A DNA stretch of 64,000 nucleotides, taken from Sphingomonas kyeonggiensis. GTDB lineage: Bacteria > Pseudomonadota > Alphaproteobacteria > Sphingomonadales > Sphingomonadaceae. The translations under genes and the position numbers were made by a program. The notes under the pieces were generated by a model, which had not been told where the DNA came from, searched no databases, and saw only the letters and a program-made list of their open reading frames with translations. Shown piece by piece: positions 26,194-34,848 of the stretch (position 1 is its first letter; each line of letters opens with the position of its first letter). Location: NCBI RefSeq assembly GCF_030812785.1, contig NZ_JAUSTJ010000002.1:124001-188000 (forward strand), given 5' to 3'.

Positions 26194-26406
26194 TCATTCC
26201 TCCCAGCGGAATACTTCCTCGAGCGGCTTGCCGAACACCAGGGCGATGCGGAACGCTGCTTCGAGCGACGGCGAATATTTGCCCTGTTCGATCGCCGCCA
26301 CCGTCTGGCGGGTGAGGCCGATCCGGTCGCCCAGCTCGGCCTGGGTCATCTCGCTGGCCAGGAAGCGCAGCGTGCGGATGTCGTTGACGACGCGCCCCTT
26401 AGCCAT
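26194..26406 (-). CDS. XRE/Cro-type HTH regulator
   Basis: A 70-residue DNA-binding protein made almost only of an HTH_3 domain (MTQAELGDRIGLTRQTVAAI, EQGKYSPSLEAAFRIA). It ends KPLEEVFRWEE, typical of the short YozG-like group. Its start overlaps the upstream membrane-protein gene by 8 bases. It probably represses its own operon; no operator is obvious in the 5' region at 27244-27300. Confidence 0.9.
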   Translation of the reverse strand: MAKGRVVNDIRTLRFLASEMTQAELGDRIGLTRQTVAAIEQGKYSPSLEAAFRIALVFGKPLEEVFRWEE

Positions 26407-26818
26407 GCCAGCCCCTCCGATAGCTGAGGAGGACCAGGACCTGATTCACCGTTTCGGCAATCACGATGGCGAGCAGCGCGGTGTTGACGATCTTGGGCGC
26501 GGGCTCGGTGAAGGGCATCGCCACGCCGACCAGGATGGTGCCCGCCATCAGCGTGTAATAGCCCGCCGAGGCGCCGCGCCGGGCGATCGCCCGGTCGCGC
26601 TCGTCCGCGCGGCGACCCTCGGGTCCGGCCTGGAGGGCGAGCACGACATAGCCGATGATCACCGCCACCCCCTGGGTCCCGGCGATGATGCCGAAGTTCC
26701 ACAATATGTCGAACAGGGTGGGCGGGGTTTCCCGAAGCGCCATCAGCGGGAAGTAGATGCCATAGGCCACGACCATGCAGGCCAAGGTGAGCCAGGCGGT
26801 CTTTTCGCGATAGGACAT
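26399..26818 (-). CDS. Four-helix membrane protein, paralog 2
   Basis: A 139-residue protein starting MSYREKTAWLTLACM with four predicted helices and a charged loop of the form ADERDRAIARRG. It shares this layout with the next upstream gene (PRDERDRSIGRRA), so the two arose by duplication. It resembles DUF2178-type membrane proteins that are often encoded beside a short XRE regulator. Confidence 0.8.
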   Translation of the reverse strand: MSYREKTAWLTLACMVVAYGIYFPLMALRETPPTLFDILWNFGIIAGTQGVAVIIGYVVLALQAGPEGRRADERDRAIARRGASAGYYTLMAGTILVGVAMPFTEPAPKIVNTALLAIVIAETVNQVLVLLSYRRGWHG

Positions 26819-26820
26819 GG

Positions 26821-27243
26821 TCAGCCTCCGACCCGGTAGCCAATGGCCTGGGTGCCGAACCGCACCGCCTCGCCAAGGATGAACACGCCGATCAGCGCGA
26901 AGATCACGTCGGTGCCGTGCAGCCCGACATGCATCGCGAAGATGACTGCGACGATGGCGAGCAGCACCGAGAGATAGGCCGCGCCATTGGCTCGGCGGCC
27001 GATCGAGCGGTCGCGCTCGTCGCGCGGGGCATTGGCCTCGCTCGGCGTGAGGATCGCCATCAGCGCGGTGACCGCGGTCATCATCACCGCCTGGCCGATC
27101 GTCGCGGCGAGGAACAGGTAGAAGAGCATCGGGTCGTGGGTGTCGCCGGCTGCCGCGCGGGTGATCACGACGGCGAAATAGCTGCCCCAGGCCAGCAGCG
27201 TCGTGATGAACGCAGCCCAGGCGATTTTCTCTCGAAAGGACAT
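26821..27243 (-). CDS. Four-helix membrane protein, paralog 1
   Basis: A 140-residue paralog of the following gene (N-terminus MSFREKIAWAAFIT against MSYREKTAWLTLAC). It has four hydrophobic helices and the DERDRSIGRR loop after the second. It is the first gene of the three-gene operon; two bases separate it from its paralog. An AT-rich stretch (about 27265-27300) upstream could hold the promoter. Confidence 0.8.
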   Translation of the reverse strand: MSFREKIAWAAFITTLLAWGSYFAVVITRAAAGDTHDPMLFYLFLAATIGQAVMMTAVTALMAILTPSEANAPRDERDRSIGRRANGAAYLSVLLAIVAVIFAMHVGLHGTDVIFALIGVFILGEAVRFGTQAIGYRVGG

Positions 27244-27336
27244 TTGGCCTCCCCGTGTGGGTTATTGATGACGTCATGTTATGTATTTTTTACATTGAGT
27301 CAAGTGATTCGAACGTTGAGGTGGTTGGGCTTACAT

Positions 27337-27421
27337 CCGTCATCCCCGCGAAGGCGGGGATCCAGGGTGGCAGGGCATGGTCCTTCGTGACTCTGGATCC
27401 CCGCCTTCGCGGGGATGACGG
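27337..27421. repeat. Palindromic element, family A copy 1
   Basis: Perfect 29-bp arms (CCGTCATCCCCGCGAAGGCG and onward, 27337-27365; complement 27393-27421) flank a 27-base spacer. The arms are the same as in the element at 42393-42475, which also has a 27-base spacer. It is a sphingomonad REP-like element. Confidence 0.9.
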
Positions 27422-27497
27422 GGAGTGGGAGGGGGATGACGGGAGTGGGAGGGGGATGGCGAGGAGGGGCGGGGAGGGATTTGGGCTTCGAGTTCTT

Positions 27498-27576
27498 GTT
27501 CCCCGGCGAAAGCCGGGGCCCAGGGTTTCTCTGCTGTGTCGCTTGTGACCCTGGGCCCCGGCTTTCGCCGGGGAAC
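27498..27576. repeat. Palindromic element, family A/B relative
   Basis: Perfect 29-bp arms (GTTCCCCGGCGAAAGCCGGG and onward at 27498-27526; complement 27548-27576) flank a 21-base spacer. The spacer start TTCTCTGC is shared with the 42421 spacer, while the arms resemble the elements at 49694 and 58579. Confidence 0.9.
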
Positions 27577-27653
27577 GGCTTTGCGGATTGCGCTCGCTCA
27601 CCCTCCGCGCCGCGCACTGGCGAGCGTCGCTGCAACCCGCTAGACCCGCGGCC

Positions 27654-28511
27654 ATGTCGCACGTCACCATGGATACGGCCACGAGCCGCGCTAACCCGAC
27701 CCCCGCTCCGATGAAGCGGCTGACCGTTCCCGCGATCCGCGACCGCAAGGGCAAGGATCCGATCGTGATGCTGACCGCCTATACGACGCGGATGGCGCAG
27801 CTGCTCGATCCGCATTGCGACGTGCTGCTGGTGGGGGACAGCCTGGCCCAGGTGATCTACGGCCTGCCCTCGACGCTGCCGGTGACGCTCGACATGATGA
27901 TCGCGCACGGTGCCGCGGTGGTGCGGGGCAGCTGGCATTCGCTGGTCGTGGTCGACATGCCGTTCGGCAGCTATGAGCAGAGCCCGGAGCAGGCATTCGC
28001 CTCGGCGGCGCGCGTGCTCGCCGAGACCGGTGCCGCGGGCGTCAAGATGGAGGGCGGCGAGACGCTGGCCCCGACGGTCGAGTTCCTGACGAAGCGCGGC
28101 ATCCCGGTGGTGGGGCATGTCGGCCTGACCCCCCAGGCGGTGAACGCGCTGGGCGGCTATGGCGCGCGCGGGCGCAGCAATGCCGAGCATGCCCAGATCC
28201 TCGACGATGCTCGGGCGATCGCCGCGGCCGGCGCCTTCGGGCTGGTGGTCGAGGGCGTGGTCGAGACGCTGGCCAAGGAGATCACCGCCGCGGTCTCCTG
28301 CCCGGTGATCGGCATCGGCGCCTCGGCCGAGTGCGATGGCCAGGTGCTGGTGATCGACGACATGCTGGGGATGTTCGAGCGGACCGCCCGGTTCGTGAAG
28401 AAATATGACGATCTGGCTGGCCGTATTTCCGCCGCGGTTGAAACCTATGCCGCCGATGTCCGGGCCCGGGCCTTTCCGGGACCCGATCAGGTCTATGCGC
28501 CGCGGGATTGA
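27654..28511 (+). CDS. panB: 3-methyl-2-oxobutanoate hydroxymethyltransferase
   Basis: A 285-residue enzyme of pantothenate synthesis that transfers a hydroxymethyl group to 2-ketoisovalerate to give ketopantoate. Visible motifs are [27 protein letters not shown], '[13 protein letters not shown]' and 'VKMEGGE' (metal and substrate residues), and [10 protein letters not shown]. The decameric TIM-barrel length fits. The start is ATG at 27654 or 27669. It precedes the yfgM-like/bamB/der cluster on the same strand. Confidence 0.96.
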   Translation: MSHVTMDTATSRANPTPAPMKRLTVPAIRDRKGKDPIVMLTAYTTRMAQLLDPHCDVLLVGDSLAQVIYGLPSTLPVTLDMMIAHGAAVVRGSWHSLVVVDMPFGSYEQSPEQAFASAARVLAETGAAGVKMEGGETLAPTVEFLTKRGIPVVGHVGLTPQAVNALGGYGARGRSNAEHAQILDDARAIAAAGAFGLVVEGVVETLAKEITAAVSCPVIGIGASAECDGQVLVIDDMLGMFERTARFVKKYDDLAGRISAAVETYAADVRARAFPGPDQVYAPRD

Positions 28512-28588
28512 CGGGCTACCGAGCGCTCTGTTGATTCCCGCACGGTGCGACTAAGGTTCGCGCCCGCAAGAGACGCATGGAGTAGATT

Positions 28589-29299
28589 TTGGCGCTTCCC
28601 CCCTCCGGCACGACAGACGAAGCCTTCCTGCGCGAAGTCGACGAGGAATATCGCCGCTCGCAGGTGCTCGGCATCTGGCAGAAATATGGGCGGCTGATCA
28701 TCGGCGCCGTGGTGCTCGCGTTCGTCGCGCTCGCCGGTTTCCTGTTCTGGCAGCACCAGACGGATTCCGCCGCGGGCGCCAAGGGCGAGCAATATGACGC
28801 CGCGCTGCGCGAGATCGAGCAGAACCAGGGCGACAAGGCCACGCCGGAGCTCGCCAAGCTCGCCGCCAGCGGCAGCAACGGCTATGCGGCGATGTCGTCG
28901 ATCATCGAGGGCAACCTGCTGGTCCAGAAGAAGGACCTGAAGGGCGCCGCCGCCAAATATGCCGCGGTCGCGGGCAACAGCGCCTTCGCCAAGCCGCTGC
29001 GCGACTATGCGCTGCTCCGCCAGACCTCGGTGGAATATGACACGCTGAAGCCCGAAGTGGTGGTGTCGCGCCTCCAGGGCCTGGCCAAGCCGGATTCGGC
29101 CTGGTTCGGCAGCGCCGGCGAGCTGGTGGCGACCGCGCAGATCAAGCTCGGCAAGCGTGCCGAAGCAGGCAAGCTTCTCCAGCAGATCGCCCAAGGCGGC
29201 GAGAATGTGCCGGATACGACGCGGCAACGCGCGGTTCAGCTGGCGAGCGTATTGGGGATCGACGTCCTCGATCAGTCGAAGGAAAAGCAGGTTAAATGA
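28589..29299 (+). CDS. YfgM-like tetratricopeptide protein
   Basis: A 236-residue protein with a cytoplasmic N-terminus, one transmembrane helix (GAVVLAFVALAGFLFW, about residues 38-55) and a periplasmic TPR_21-type domain. YfgM proteins associate with the Sec translocon and periplasmic chaperones. The TTG at 28589, with GGAG 8 bases upstream, is the start because the nearby ATG frame is closed. Its stop overlaps bamB by four bases, the order seen in many proteobacteria. Confidence 0.88.
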   Translation: MALPPSGTTDEAFLREVDEEYRRSQVLGIWQKYGRLIIGAVVLAFVALAGFLFWQHQTDSAAGAKGEQYDAALREIEQNQGDKATPELAKLAASGSNGYAAMSSIIEGNLLVQKKDLKGAAAKYAAVAGNSAFAKPLRDYALLRQTSVEYDTLKPEVVVSRLQGLAKPDSAWFGSAGELVATAQIKLGKRAEAGKLLQQIAQGGENVPDTTRQRAVQLASVLGIDVLDQSKEKQVK

Positions 29300-30618
29300 A
29301 CAACAAGCTGAGGGTGGCTGGGGCCCTTGCGGCACTCGCGCTGGTTAGCGGCTGCGGGGTATTCAAGGGGCAGGGCAAGAAGACGCCCGTGCTCGGCGAG
29401 CGCGTTCCCATCCTGATGTCCGAGAACGACATCACCAGCGACAAGTCGCTGGCGAGTGTCGACGTGATCGTGCCCGAGGCGGCAGTGAACGAGGACTGGA
29501 CCCAGCCGGGCGGCAATGCCGCCAAGTCGATGGGTTCGCTCGCGCTGTCCGCCACGCCGTCGCGCCTGTGGGACAAGCAGGTCACCAAGACCTCGAAGAA
29601 GGAGCGCCTCGGCGCTTCGCCGGTGATCGCGGGCGGCAAGCTGTACGTGATGGACACGGACGGCCAGGTCCATGCGATGGACGCCGCGACCGGCAGCACG
29701 CTGTGGACCGCGCCGACCGTGAAGGCGGACGGCAACAAGACCGCCCGCTTCGGCGGCGGCGTCAGCGTCTCGGGCGAGCATCTCTATGCCGCCAACGGCC
29801 TGGGCGACGTGGTCGCGCTCAAGGTGGCGGACGGCAGCGAAGTGTGGCGCAAGCGCCCGGGCGGGCCGCTGCGCGGCGCGCCGACGCTGGCCAATGGCAA
29901 CGCCTATGTCGTCACCCAGGACAACCAGCTCTTCGTGATGAGCCAGGAGACCGGCGAGGTCAGCTGGACCGCTTCGGCGAGCCTCGAATCGCAGGGCGTG
30001 TTCGGCGTCGCGGCGCCGGCTTCGGCACAGGGCACGGTGATCGCGGGCTTCTCGTCGGGCGAGCTCAACGCCTATCGCTACGAGAACGGCCGCCAGCTGT
30101 GGAGCGACGTGCTGTCGCGCTCGAGCATGACCACCTCGGTCTCGTCGCTGTCGGACATCGATGCCGAGCCGGTGATCGACCAGGGCCGCGTCTATGCCGT
30201 GGGCCAGGGCGGCCGCATGGTCGCGATGGACATCGCCACCGGCAATCGCATGTGGGAGCAGAACATCGCCGGCATCTCCACCCCCTGGGTGGCCGGCGAG
30301 TGGATCTTCGTGGTGACCGACGACGCGCGGCTGCTGTGCCTGTCGCGCACCAGCGGCAAGGTGCGCTGGATCGCGCAGCTCAAGCGCTACAAGAACGACA
30401 AGAAGCCGAAGAACCCCTATGGCTGGGTCGGCCCCGTCCTGGCGGGCGGCAAGCTGATCCTCGGCAATACGCGGGGCGAGCTGGTCTTCGTCTCGCCGGC
30501 GGACGGCAGCATCAGCTCGACGATCGAGCTGAAGGACCCGATCTCGCTCCAGCCGGTGGTGGCGAACAACATCCTCTACATTCTGGACGACAAGGGTCGC
30601 CTGACCGCGTTCAAATAA
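29296..30618 (+). CDS. bamB: Outer-membrane assembly lipoprotein BamB
   Basis: A 440-residue lipoprotein of the BAM complex, which inserts beta-barrel proteins into the outer membrane. The signal peptide ends in the lipobox VSGC. The mature part is a PQQ-like propeller with repeats such as LYVMDTDGQVHAMDAATG, LYAANGLGDVVALKVADG and VYAVGQGGRMVAMDIATG. It overlaps the yfgM-like gene (ATGA) and is followed by a terminator and then der. Confidence 0.95.
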   Translation: MNNKLRVAGALAALALVSGCGVFKGQGKKTPVLGERVPILMSENDITSDKSLASVDVIVPEAAVNEDWTQPGGNAAKSMGSLALSATPSRLWDKQVTKTSKKERLGASPVIAGGKLYVMDTDGQVHAMDAATGSTLWTAPTVKADGNKTARFGGGVSVSGEHLYAANGLGDVVALKVADGSEVWRKRPGGPLRGAPTLANGNAYVVTQDNQLFVMSQETGEVSWTASASLESQGVFGVAAPASAQGTVIAGFSSGELNAYRYENGRQLWSDVLSRSSMTTSVSSLSDIDAEPVIDQGRVYAVGQGGRMVAMDIATGNRMWEQNIAGISTPWVAGEWIFVVTDDARLLCLSRTSGKVRWIAQLKRYKNDKKPKNPYGWVGPVLAGGKLILGNTRGELVFVSPADGSISSTIELKDPISLQPVVANNILYILDDKGRLTAFK

Positions 30619-30640
30619 CCTGGTTCCCGGCCATGGCAGG

Positions 30641-30675
30641 CGGGCGGGGTCGAAAGGCCTCGCCCGTTGCTTTTT
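30641..30675 (+). terminator. Intrinsic terminator between bamB and der
   Basis: CGGGCGGGGTC pairs with GGCCTCGCCCG across a GAAA loop (one G-U pair), followed by TTGCTTTTT. der therefore probably has its own promoter or relies on readthrough. Confidence 0.85.
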
Positions 30676-30723
30676 GTGTTACATGCCGTTCTGCCGGGCA
30701 TTCCCCCGAGAAGAGTTACCTTT

Positions 30724-32085
30724 ATGCCACTGCCCACCGTCGCGATCATCGGCCGGCCCAATGTCGGCAAATCGACGCTGTTCAACCGGCTCGTCGGCAA
30801 GCGGCTCGCGCTGGTCGACGATCAGCCGGGGGTGACCCGCGACCGCCGCGAGGGCGAGGCGAACCTGCTCGGGCTCGAATTCCGCATCTTCGATACCGCC
30901 GGCTATGAGGACGAGGACGCCGCGACCCTGCCCGGCCGGATGCGCCAGCAGACCGAGGCGGCGGTGCAGGACGCCGATGTCGCGCTGTTCCTGGTCGATG
31001 CGCGCGCGGGGGTGACGCCGCTCGACGAGGAGATCGCCCGCTGGCTGCGCTCGACCGACCGGCCGATCGTGCTGGTCGCCAACAAGGCCGAGGGCCGTGC
31101 GGGCGAGACCGGGGTGATCGAGGCGATGGCGCTCGGCTTCGGCGAGCCGATCCAGCTCTCCGCCGAGCATGGCGAGGGCATGGCCGACCTGTTCGGCGCG
31201 CTGCTGCCGCATGTCGAGCGCGAGGACGAGGAGGAGGATCCCGACAACCCCAATGCCCCGCTCAAGCTGGCGATCGTCGGCCGCCCGAACGCGGGCAAGT
31301 CGACCCTGGTCAACCGGCTGCTCGGCGAGGACCGGATGATCACCGGGCCCGAGGCGGGGATCACCCGCGATTCGATCTCGGTCGATTGGGAATGGGAGGA
31401 TTTCGACGGCAACAAGCGCCCGGTCCGCCTGATCGACACCGCGGGCATGCGCAAAAAGGCCAAGGTCGAGGAGAAGCTCGAGAAGCTCTCGGTGATGGAC
31501 ACGCTGCGCGCGATCGACTTCGCCGAAGTGGTGGTGCTGCTGCTCGACGCGACCCGCGGACTGGAAGTGCAGGACCTCAAGATCGCCGACCGCGTGCTCC
31601 AGGAAGGCCGTGCGCTGATCATCGTGCTGAACAAATGGGACGTGGCGGAGAATGCTTCGAGCCTGTTCAACGGGGTGAAGGGTGCGCTCGACGAAGGGCT
31701 GGCGCAGGTGAAGGGCGTGCCCCTGCTCACCGTCTCGGCGGTGACCGGCAAGGGGCTCGACACGATGATCGACGTCGCCTTCAAGACGCGCGACGCCTGG
31801 TCGCGCCGCGTCTCGACCGGCCAGCTCAACCGCTGGTTCGAGCGTGCGATCGAAGCGAACCCGCCGCCCGCGCCCGGCGGCAAGCGGATCAAGCCGCGCT
31901 ACGTCACCCAGAACAAGACGCGCCCGCCGACCTTCGTGCTGTTCGGCACCCGCGTCGACCTGCTGCCGACCAGCTACCAGCGCTATCTGATCAATGGCTT
32001 GCGCAAGGAGTTCGATTTCGGCGCGGTGCCGGTGCGGCTGAATCTGCGCGCGCCGAAGAACCCGTTCGACCGCGAGAAGGGCTGA
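30724..32085 (+). CDS. der: Ribosome-assembly GTPase Der (EngA)
   Basis: A 453-residue protein with two tandem GTPase domains and a KH-like C-terminal domain, needed for 50S subunit maturation. G1 is GRPNVGKS (residues 9-16), G3 DTAGYED, G4 NKAEG; the second domain has GRPNAGKS, DTAGMRKK and NKWD. The ATG at 30724 gives the canonical start MPLPTVAIIGRPNVGKS. Confidence 0.98.
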   Translation: MPLPTVAIIGRPNVGKSTLFNRLVGKRLALVDDQPGVTRDRREGEANLLGLEFRIFDTAGYEDEDAATLPGRMRQQTEAAVQDADVALFLVDARAGVTPLDEEIARWLRSTDRPIVLVANKAEGRAGETGVIEAMALGFGEPIQLSAEHGEGMADLFGALLPHVEREDEEEDPDNPNAPLKLAIVGRPNAGKSTLVNRLLGEDRMITGPEAGITRDSISVDWEWEDFDGNKRPVRLIDTAGMRKKAKVEEKLEKLSVMDTLRAIDFAEVVVLLLDATRGLEVQDLKIADRVLQEGRALIIVLNKWDVAENASSLFNGVKGALDEGLAQVKGVPLLTVSAVTGKGLDTMIDVAFKTRDAWSRRVSTGQLNRWFERAIEANPPPAPGGKRIKPRYVTQNKTRPPTFVLFGTRVDLLPTSYQRYLINGLRKEFDFGAVPVRLNLRAPKNPFDREKG

Positions 32086-32227
32086 GGCGCGACAAGGACT
32101 GAGGCGCGATAAGAGACGAGAATCCAGACGCTTCCGTAACGACCCTGATCAGATATCAACCCTGTGTTTACACACGGGCTCTAGGATTCGCCCATGCTCT
32201 GGGGGTGCGGAGTAGGGGAATGATGCG

Positions 32228-32638
32228 ATGACCGGCAATGTGCCGCTGGTGAACTGGGACAGCTTCTCGCGGGCGCGGGCCGAGCTCGGCGCCAATTTCG
32301 TGCGTATTCTCGGCTATTTCCGCGAGGACGGCGTCAAGTCGGTCGCGCGGATCGAGGAAGCCATGCGCGCGAACAACGCCGCCTCGATGGTCATCCCCGC
32401 CCATACGCTGAAGGGCGAATCGCGCCAGTTCGGTGCAGATCCGCTGGCCGACCTGGCCGAGACGATCGAGATGGCCGCCCGCGCCTGCATCGAGCGGCAG
32501 GACACCCCGACCGACGTTCTCGAATATGTCGTGGCGCTGCGCCCGCTGTTCGAGGAGACGCTGGCGCTGCTGGAGCGCGAATCGAACCCGCTGGTGGAGC
32601 GGCGGCCGGTGTTCGGGCGGCGTTCGCTGGCTGGGTGA
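32228..32638 (+). CDS. Hpt domain histidine phosphotransfer protein
   Basis: A 136-residue four-helix protein. The phosphorylated histidine sits in PAHTLKGESRQFGA, near residue 59. It relays phosphate between a hybrid kinase and a response regulator; neither partner is encoded nearby. A free-standing Hpt in an alphaproteobacterium is usually of the ChpT/phosphorelay type, but ChpT is larger, so the pathway is not known. An AT-rich promoter-like region (32145-32190) precedes it. Confidence 0.9.
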   Translation: MTGNVPLVNWDSFSRARAELGANFVRILGYFREDGVKSVARIEEAMRANNAASMVIPAHTLKGESRQFGADPLADLAETIEMAARACIERQDTPTDVLEYVVALRPLFEETLALLERESNPLVERRPVFGRRSLAG

Positions 32639-32649
32639 TTTTTTAAATT

Positions 32650-32752
32650 CCCCTTCCGCTTGCGGGAGGGGTTAGGGGAGGGCGTGTCCAGTTTGGGCGC
32701 GCCCTTTAGTTTTTTCAGCCCCTCCCCCGACCCCTCCCGCAAGCGGAAGGGG
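32650..32752. repeat. Palindromic element, CCCCTTCCGC family
   Basis: Arms CCCCTTCCGCTTGCGGGAGG... (32650-32671) and its 22-base complement (32731-32752) flank a spacer that itself carries AGGGGAGGGCG and CGCCC-type complements. It lies between the convergent hpt and bfr genes and may end both transcripts. Confidence 0.85.
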
Positions 32753-32774
32753 GGAAGAAGGGACCGGGGCATCC

Positions 32775-33257
32775 CTAGCTCGCCTCGACGGCCTCGCTGT
32801 TGAGCTGGATGTAATTCTCCAGGCCCATGCGGGCGATCATGTCGAACTGCTTCTCCAGCGTGTCGACATGCTCTTCCTCGCTCTCGAGGATGTCGGCGAA
32901 CAGGTCGCGCGAGACATAGTCGCGGACGCTCTCGCAATGCTGGATCGCGTCGCGCAGCAGCGGGGTGGCTTCCATCTCCACCGCGAGATCGGCCTTGAGG
33001 ATCTCCTCCACCGTCTCGCCGATGCGCAGGCGCCCGAGCAGCTGGAAATTGGGCAGGCCGTCGAGGAACAGGATGCGCTCCGCCAGCTTGTCGGCGTGCT
33101 TCATCTCGTCGATCGATTCGTGGCGCTCGAGCTCGGCGAGCTTGGTGATGCCCCAATTGTCGAGCAGCCGGTAATGCAGCCAGTACTGGTTGATCGCGGT
33201 GAGCTCGTTCTTGAGCGCCTCGTTGAGATAGTCGAGGACCTTGGGATCGCCCTTCAT
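32775..33257 (-). CDS. bfr: Bacterioferritin
   Basis: A 160-residue heme-containing ferritin that stores iron in a 24-subunit shell. The ferroxidase ligands are visible: Glu18 in NELTAINQYW, Glu51 and His54 in ERHESIDEMKHAD, Glu near 94, and Glu/His in ESEEEHVDTLE. Met52, in DEMKH, is the axial heme ligand position. The ATG at 33257 has AGGTGG upstream; a longer GTG start would add three residues. bfd lies upstream on the same strand. Confidence 0.97.
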   Translation of the reverse strand: MKGDPKVLDYLNEALKNELTAINQYWLHYRLLDNWGITKLAELERHESIDEMKHADKLAERILFLDGLPNFQLLGRLRIGETVEEILKADLAVEMEATPLLRDAIQHCESVRDYVSRDLFADILESEEEHVDTLEKQFDMIARMGLENYIQLNSEAVEAS

Positions 33258-33367
33258 TGCCGCCACCTGTTCTTATGATTGGATTTCGGGCAGCAGAATA
33301 GGCGCGGATGGCCGCGTTTAACAGTCAAAAAATGGCGGATTTCTGCGGTTTCCGGCTGTTGCGACTG

Positions 33368-33538
33368 TTACGCAGCAGCACGCTCCTCGGCGATGATCTC
33401 ACGTGCGAACGGCACGCATTGTCCGCACTTCGCCTGGCAGCCGAGCGCGCGATAGGCTTGGCAGGCGCTGGTCGCCCCGCCACGCGCGGCTTCGCGCACA
33501 TCCCGTTCCCGCAGTGCATTGCAAACGCAAACGACCAT
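33368..33538 (-). CDS. bfd: Bacterioferritin-associated ferredoxin
   Basis: A 56-residue [2Fe-2S] protein that delivers electrons to bacterioferritin for iron release. The cluster ligands are at Cys4, Cys6, Cys38 and Cys41 (VCVCN and KCGQC), the same spacing as the E. coli protein. GAGGG precedes the ATG. A 110-bp gap separates it from bfr. The upstream region has palindromic iron-box candidates. Confidence 0.95.
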   Translation of the reverse strand: MVVCVCNALRERDVREAARGGATSACQAYRALGCQAKCGQCVPFAREIIAEERAAA

Positions 33539-33574
33539 CGAACCCTCACGACTCTCAAGCGGAGAGTTAGGGCT

Positions 33575-33613
33575 ATTGACACTGATTCGCAAGACTATTG
33601 CGAGGCACTCGCA
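33575..33613 (-). promoter_or_regulatory. Candidate iron-regulator (Fur-like) boxes before bfd
   Basis: On the plus strand there is TTGACACTGATTCGCAA (33576-33592), read on the minus strand as TTGCGAATCAGTGTCAA, followed by a perfect palindrome TGCGAGGCACTCGCA (33599-33613). Both resemble alphaproteobacterial Fur/Irr-type TTGCGA-core sites. They overlap the end of the upstream membrane gene and lie 37-75 bases from the bfd start. Assignment is by resemblance only. Confidence 0.4.
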
Positions 33614-34848
33614 TTATTACCTAGGGCGCTGCCGCGGATCGGCTGGAAGCTGCCGCGGGCCAGGCTGCGCCACAGCCATTCGAACGGGCCGAATCGGAAA
33701 TGGGCCAGCCACAGCCTGGAGCAGATCAGGATCGCCGCCCAGATCGTGAAAACCACGGGGTAGAGCTGCCAGCGGCTGAGATGGCCGTACCAGCCCAGGC
33801 CATAGCCGTAGAAGAGCGTGGTGCAGATCAGGCTGGTGGCGAGATAGTTGGTGAAGGCCATGCGGCCGGCGGCGGCCAGCAGGGTGGTCAGCGCGCCGCC
33901 GGGGCGGGCGAGGAGCAGGATCAGGCAGATCCACCCGGCGATCATCGGCGGGCGGCAAAGCGCGGTCAGCGGCATCATCGCGGCGATCACCCGGATGTCG
34001 AAGCCCGACGACCATTGCCACCAGGCCAGGACGGCATAGGCGGGCAGGGCGATGCTCCAGCAGATAAGCAGCCAGCGGCGATAGCGGTCCGGCGCCCATT
34101 CGCCCCGCAGCATGCCGCTGCGCAGCGCCGCCATGCCGAACAGCATATAGCCGAGCGTCTCGGGGCCGAAGAACAGGGACAGGCCGAACAGCGTGCCGCC
34201 GGCATCGCGCGACCGGTCGGCCAGCAGCGCGCCATAGCCGCCGCGATGCAAAGCGAGGTCCTTGACGAGGTCGCCGGGCAGGGGGACGCCGAACGACTGG
34301 GCATAGCCCTGAAGCGCGGCGGAACCGGGGTTCTCGGCCTGGAGCTGAATGATGTTCAGCGGAATGGCGGCGCACAGCACAGCGCTGGCCAGCGCCAGCA
34401 TCGTGCCGAGCACCAGCAGGCGCGGGACCGGCATCGCGCGCATCGCATAGGCGATCATGCCGACCAGCGCATAATGGGCGAGGATGTCGCCATGCCAGAC
34501 CAGGAAGAAATGGGCGAGGCCGAAGACGAGCAGCCAGACCATGCGGTTGTAATGGACCCGGGCGGGATCGCGTCCGCTCGTCTCGGCCCGCTCGATCACC
34601 AGCAGGGTCGAGGCGCCGAACAGGAAGGAGAAGAGCCCGCGCATCCGCCCGTCGAACAGGATGAAGTTCGCTGCCCAGGTGACGAGGTCGGCGCCGTGCC
34701 AGCCGCCATAGGCGCGCGGGTTCACATAGGCGGCCTCGGGCATGGCGAAGGCGAGGATGTTGAGCAGCAATATGCCCAGCACCGCCACGCCGCGGACGAC
34801 ATCGAGGGAGGCGAGCCGCGAGGCCGCAGTCGCAGTGGGGAAATCCAT
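33595..34848 (-). CDS. DUF418 family membrane protein
   Basis: A 417-residue protein with about ten transmembrane helices. The opening SRLASLDVVRGVAVLGILLL and the C-terminal 'GRMAFTNYLATSLICTTLFYGYGLG' plus 'FGPFEWLWRSL' are the signature of DUF418 (YeiB-like). A transport or acyltransferase-type role is suspected for the family but not proven. It immediately follows the 4-helix membrane gene on the same strand (stop at 34849). Confidence 0.92.
   Translation of the reverse strand: MDFPTATAASRLASLDVVRGVAVLGILLLNILAFAMPEAAYVNPRAYGGWHGADLVTWAANFILFDGRMRGLFSFLFGASTLLVIERAETSGRDPARVHYNRMVWLLVFGLAHFFLVWHGDILAHYALVGMIAYAMRAMPVPRLLVLGTMLALASAVLCAAIPLNIIQLQAENPGSAALQGYAQSFGVPLPGDLVKDLALHRGGYGALLADRSRDAGGTLFGLSLFFGPETLGYMLFGMAALRSGMLRGEWAPDRYRRWLLICWSIALPAYAVLAWWQWSSGFDIRVIAAMMPLTALCRPPMIAGWICLILLLARPGGALTTLLAAAGRMAFTNYLATSLICTTLFYGYGLGWYGHLSRWQLYPVVFTIWAAILICSRLWLAHFRFGPFEWLWRSLARGSFQPIRGSALGNNASASQ

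Larger units (their letters stand above)
27244..27653. other. 410-bp gap with repeats between divergent genes
   Basis: The gap holds two perfect palindromic elements (27337-27421 and 27498-27576), a 20-bp direct repeat (27421-27440 and 27441-27460, one mismatch), and the divergent promoters of the HTH operon and panB. No gene was seen. Confidence 0.7.

Noticed and set aside
25346..26839. A 497-residue plus-strand frame
   Set aside because: It crosses an intergenic gap and lies antisense to three minus-strand genes with good motifs; composition is that of a shadow frame.
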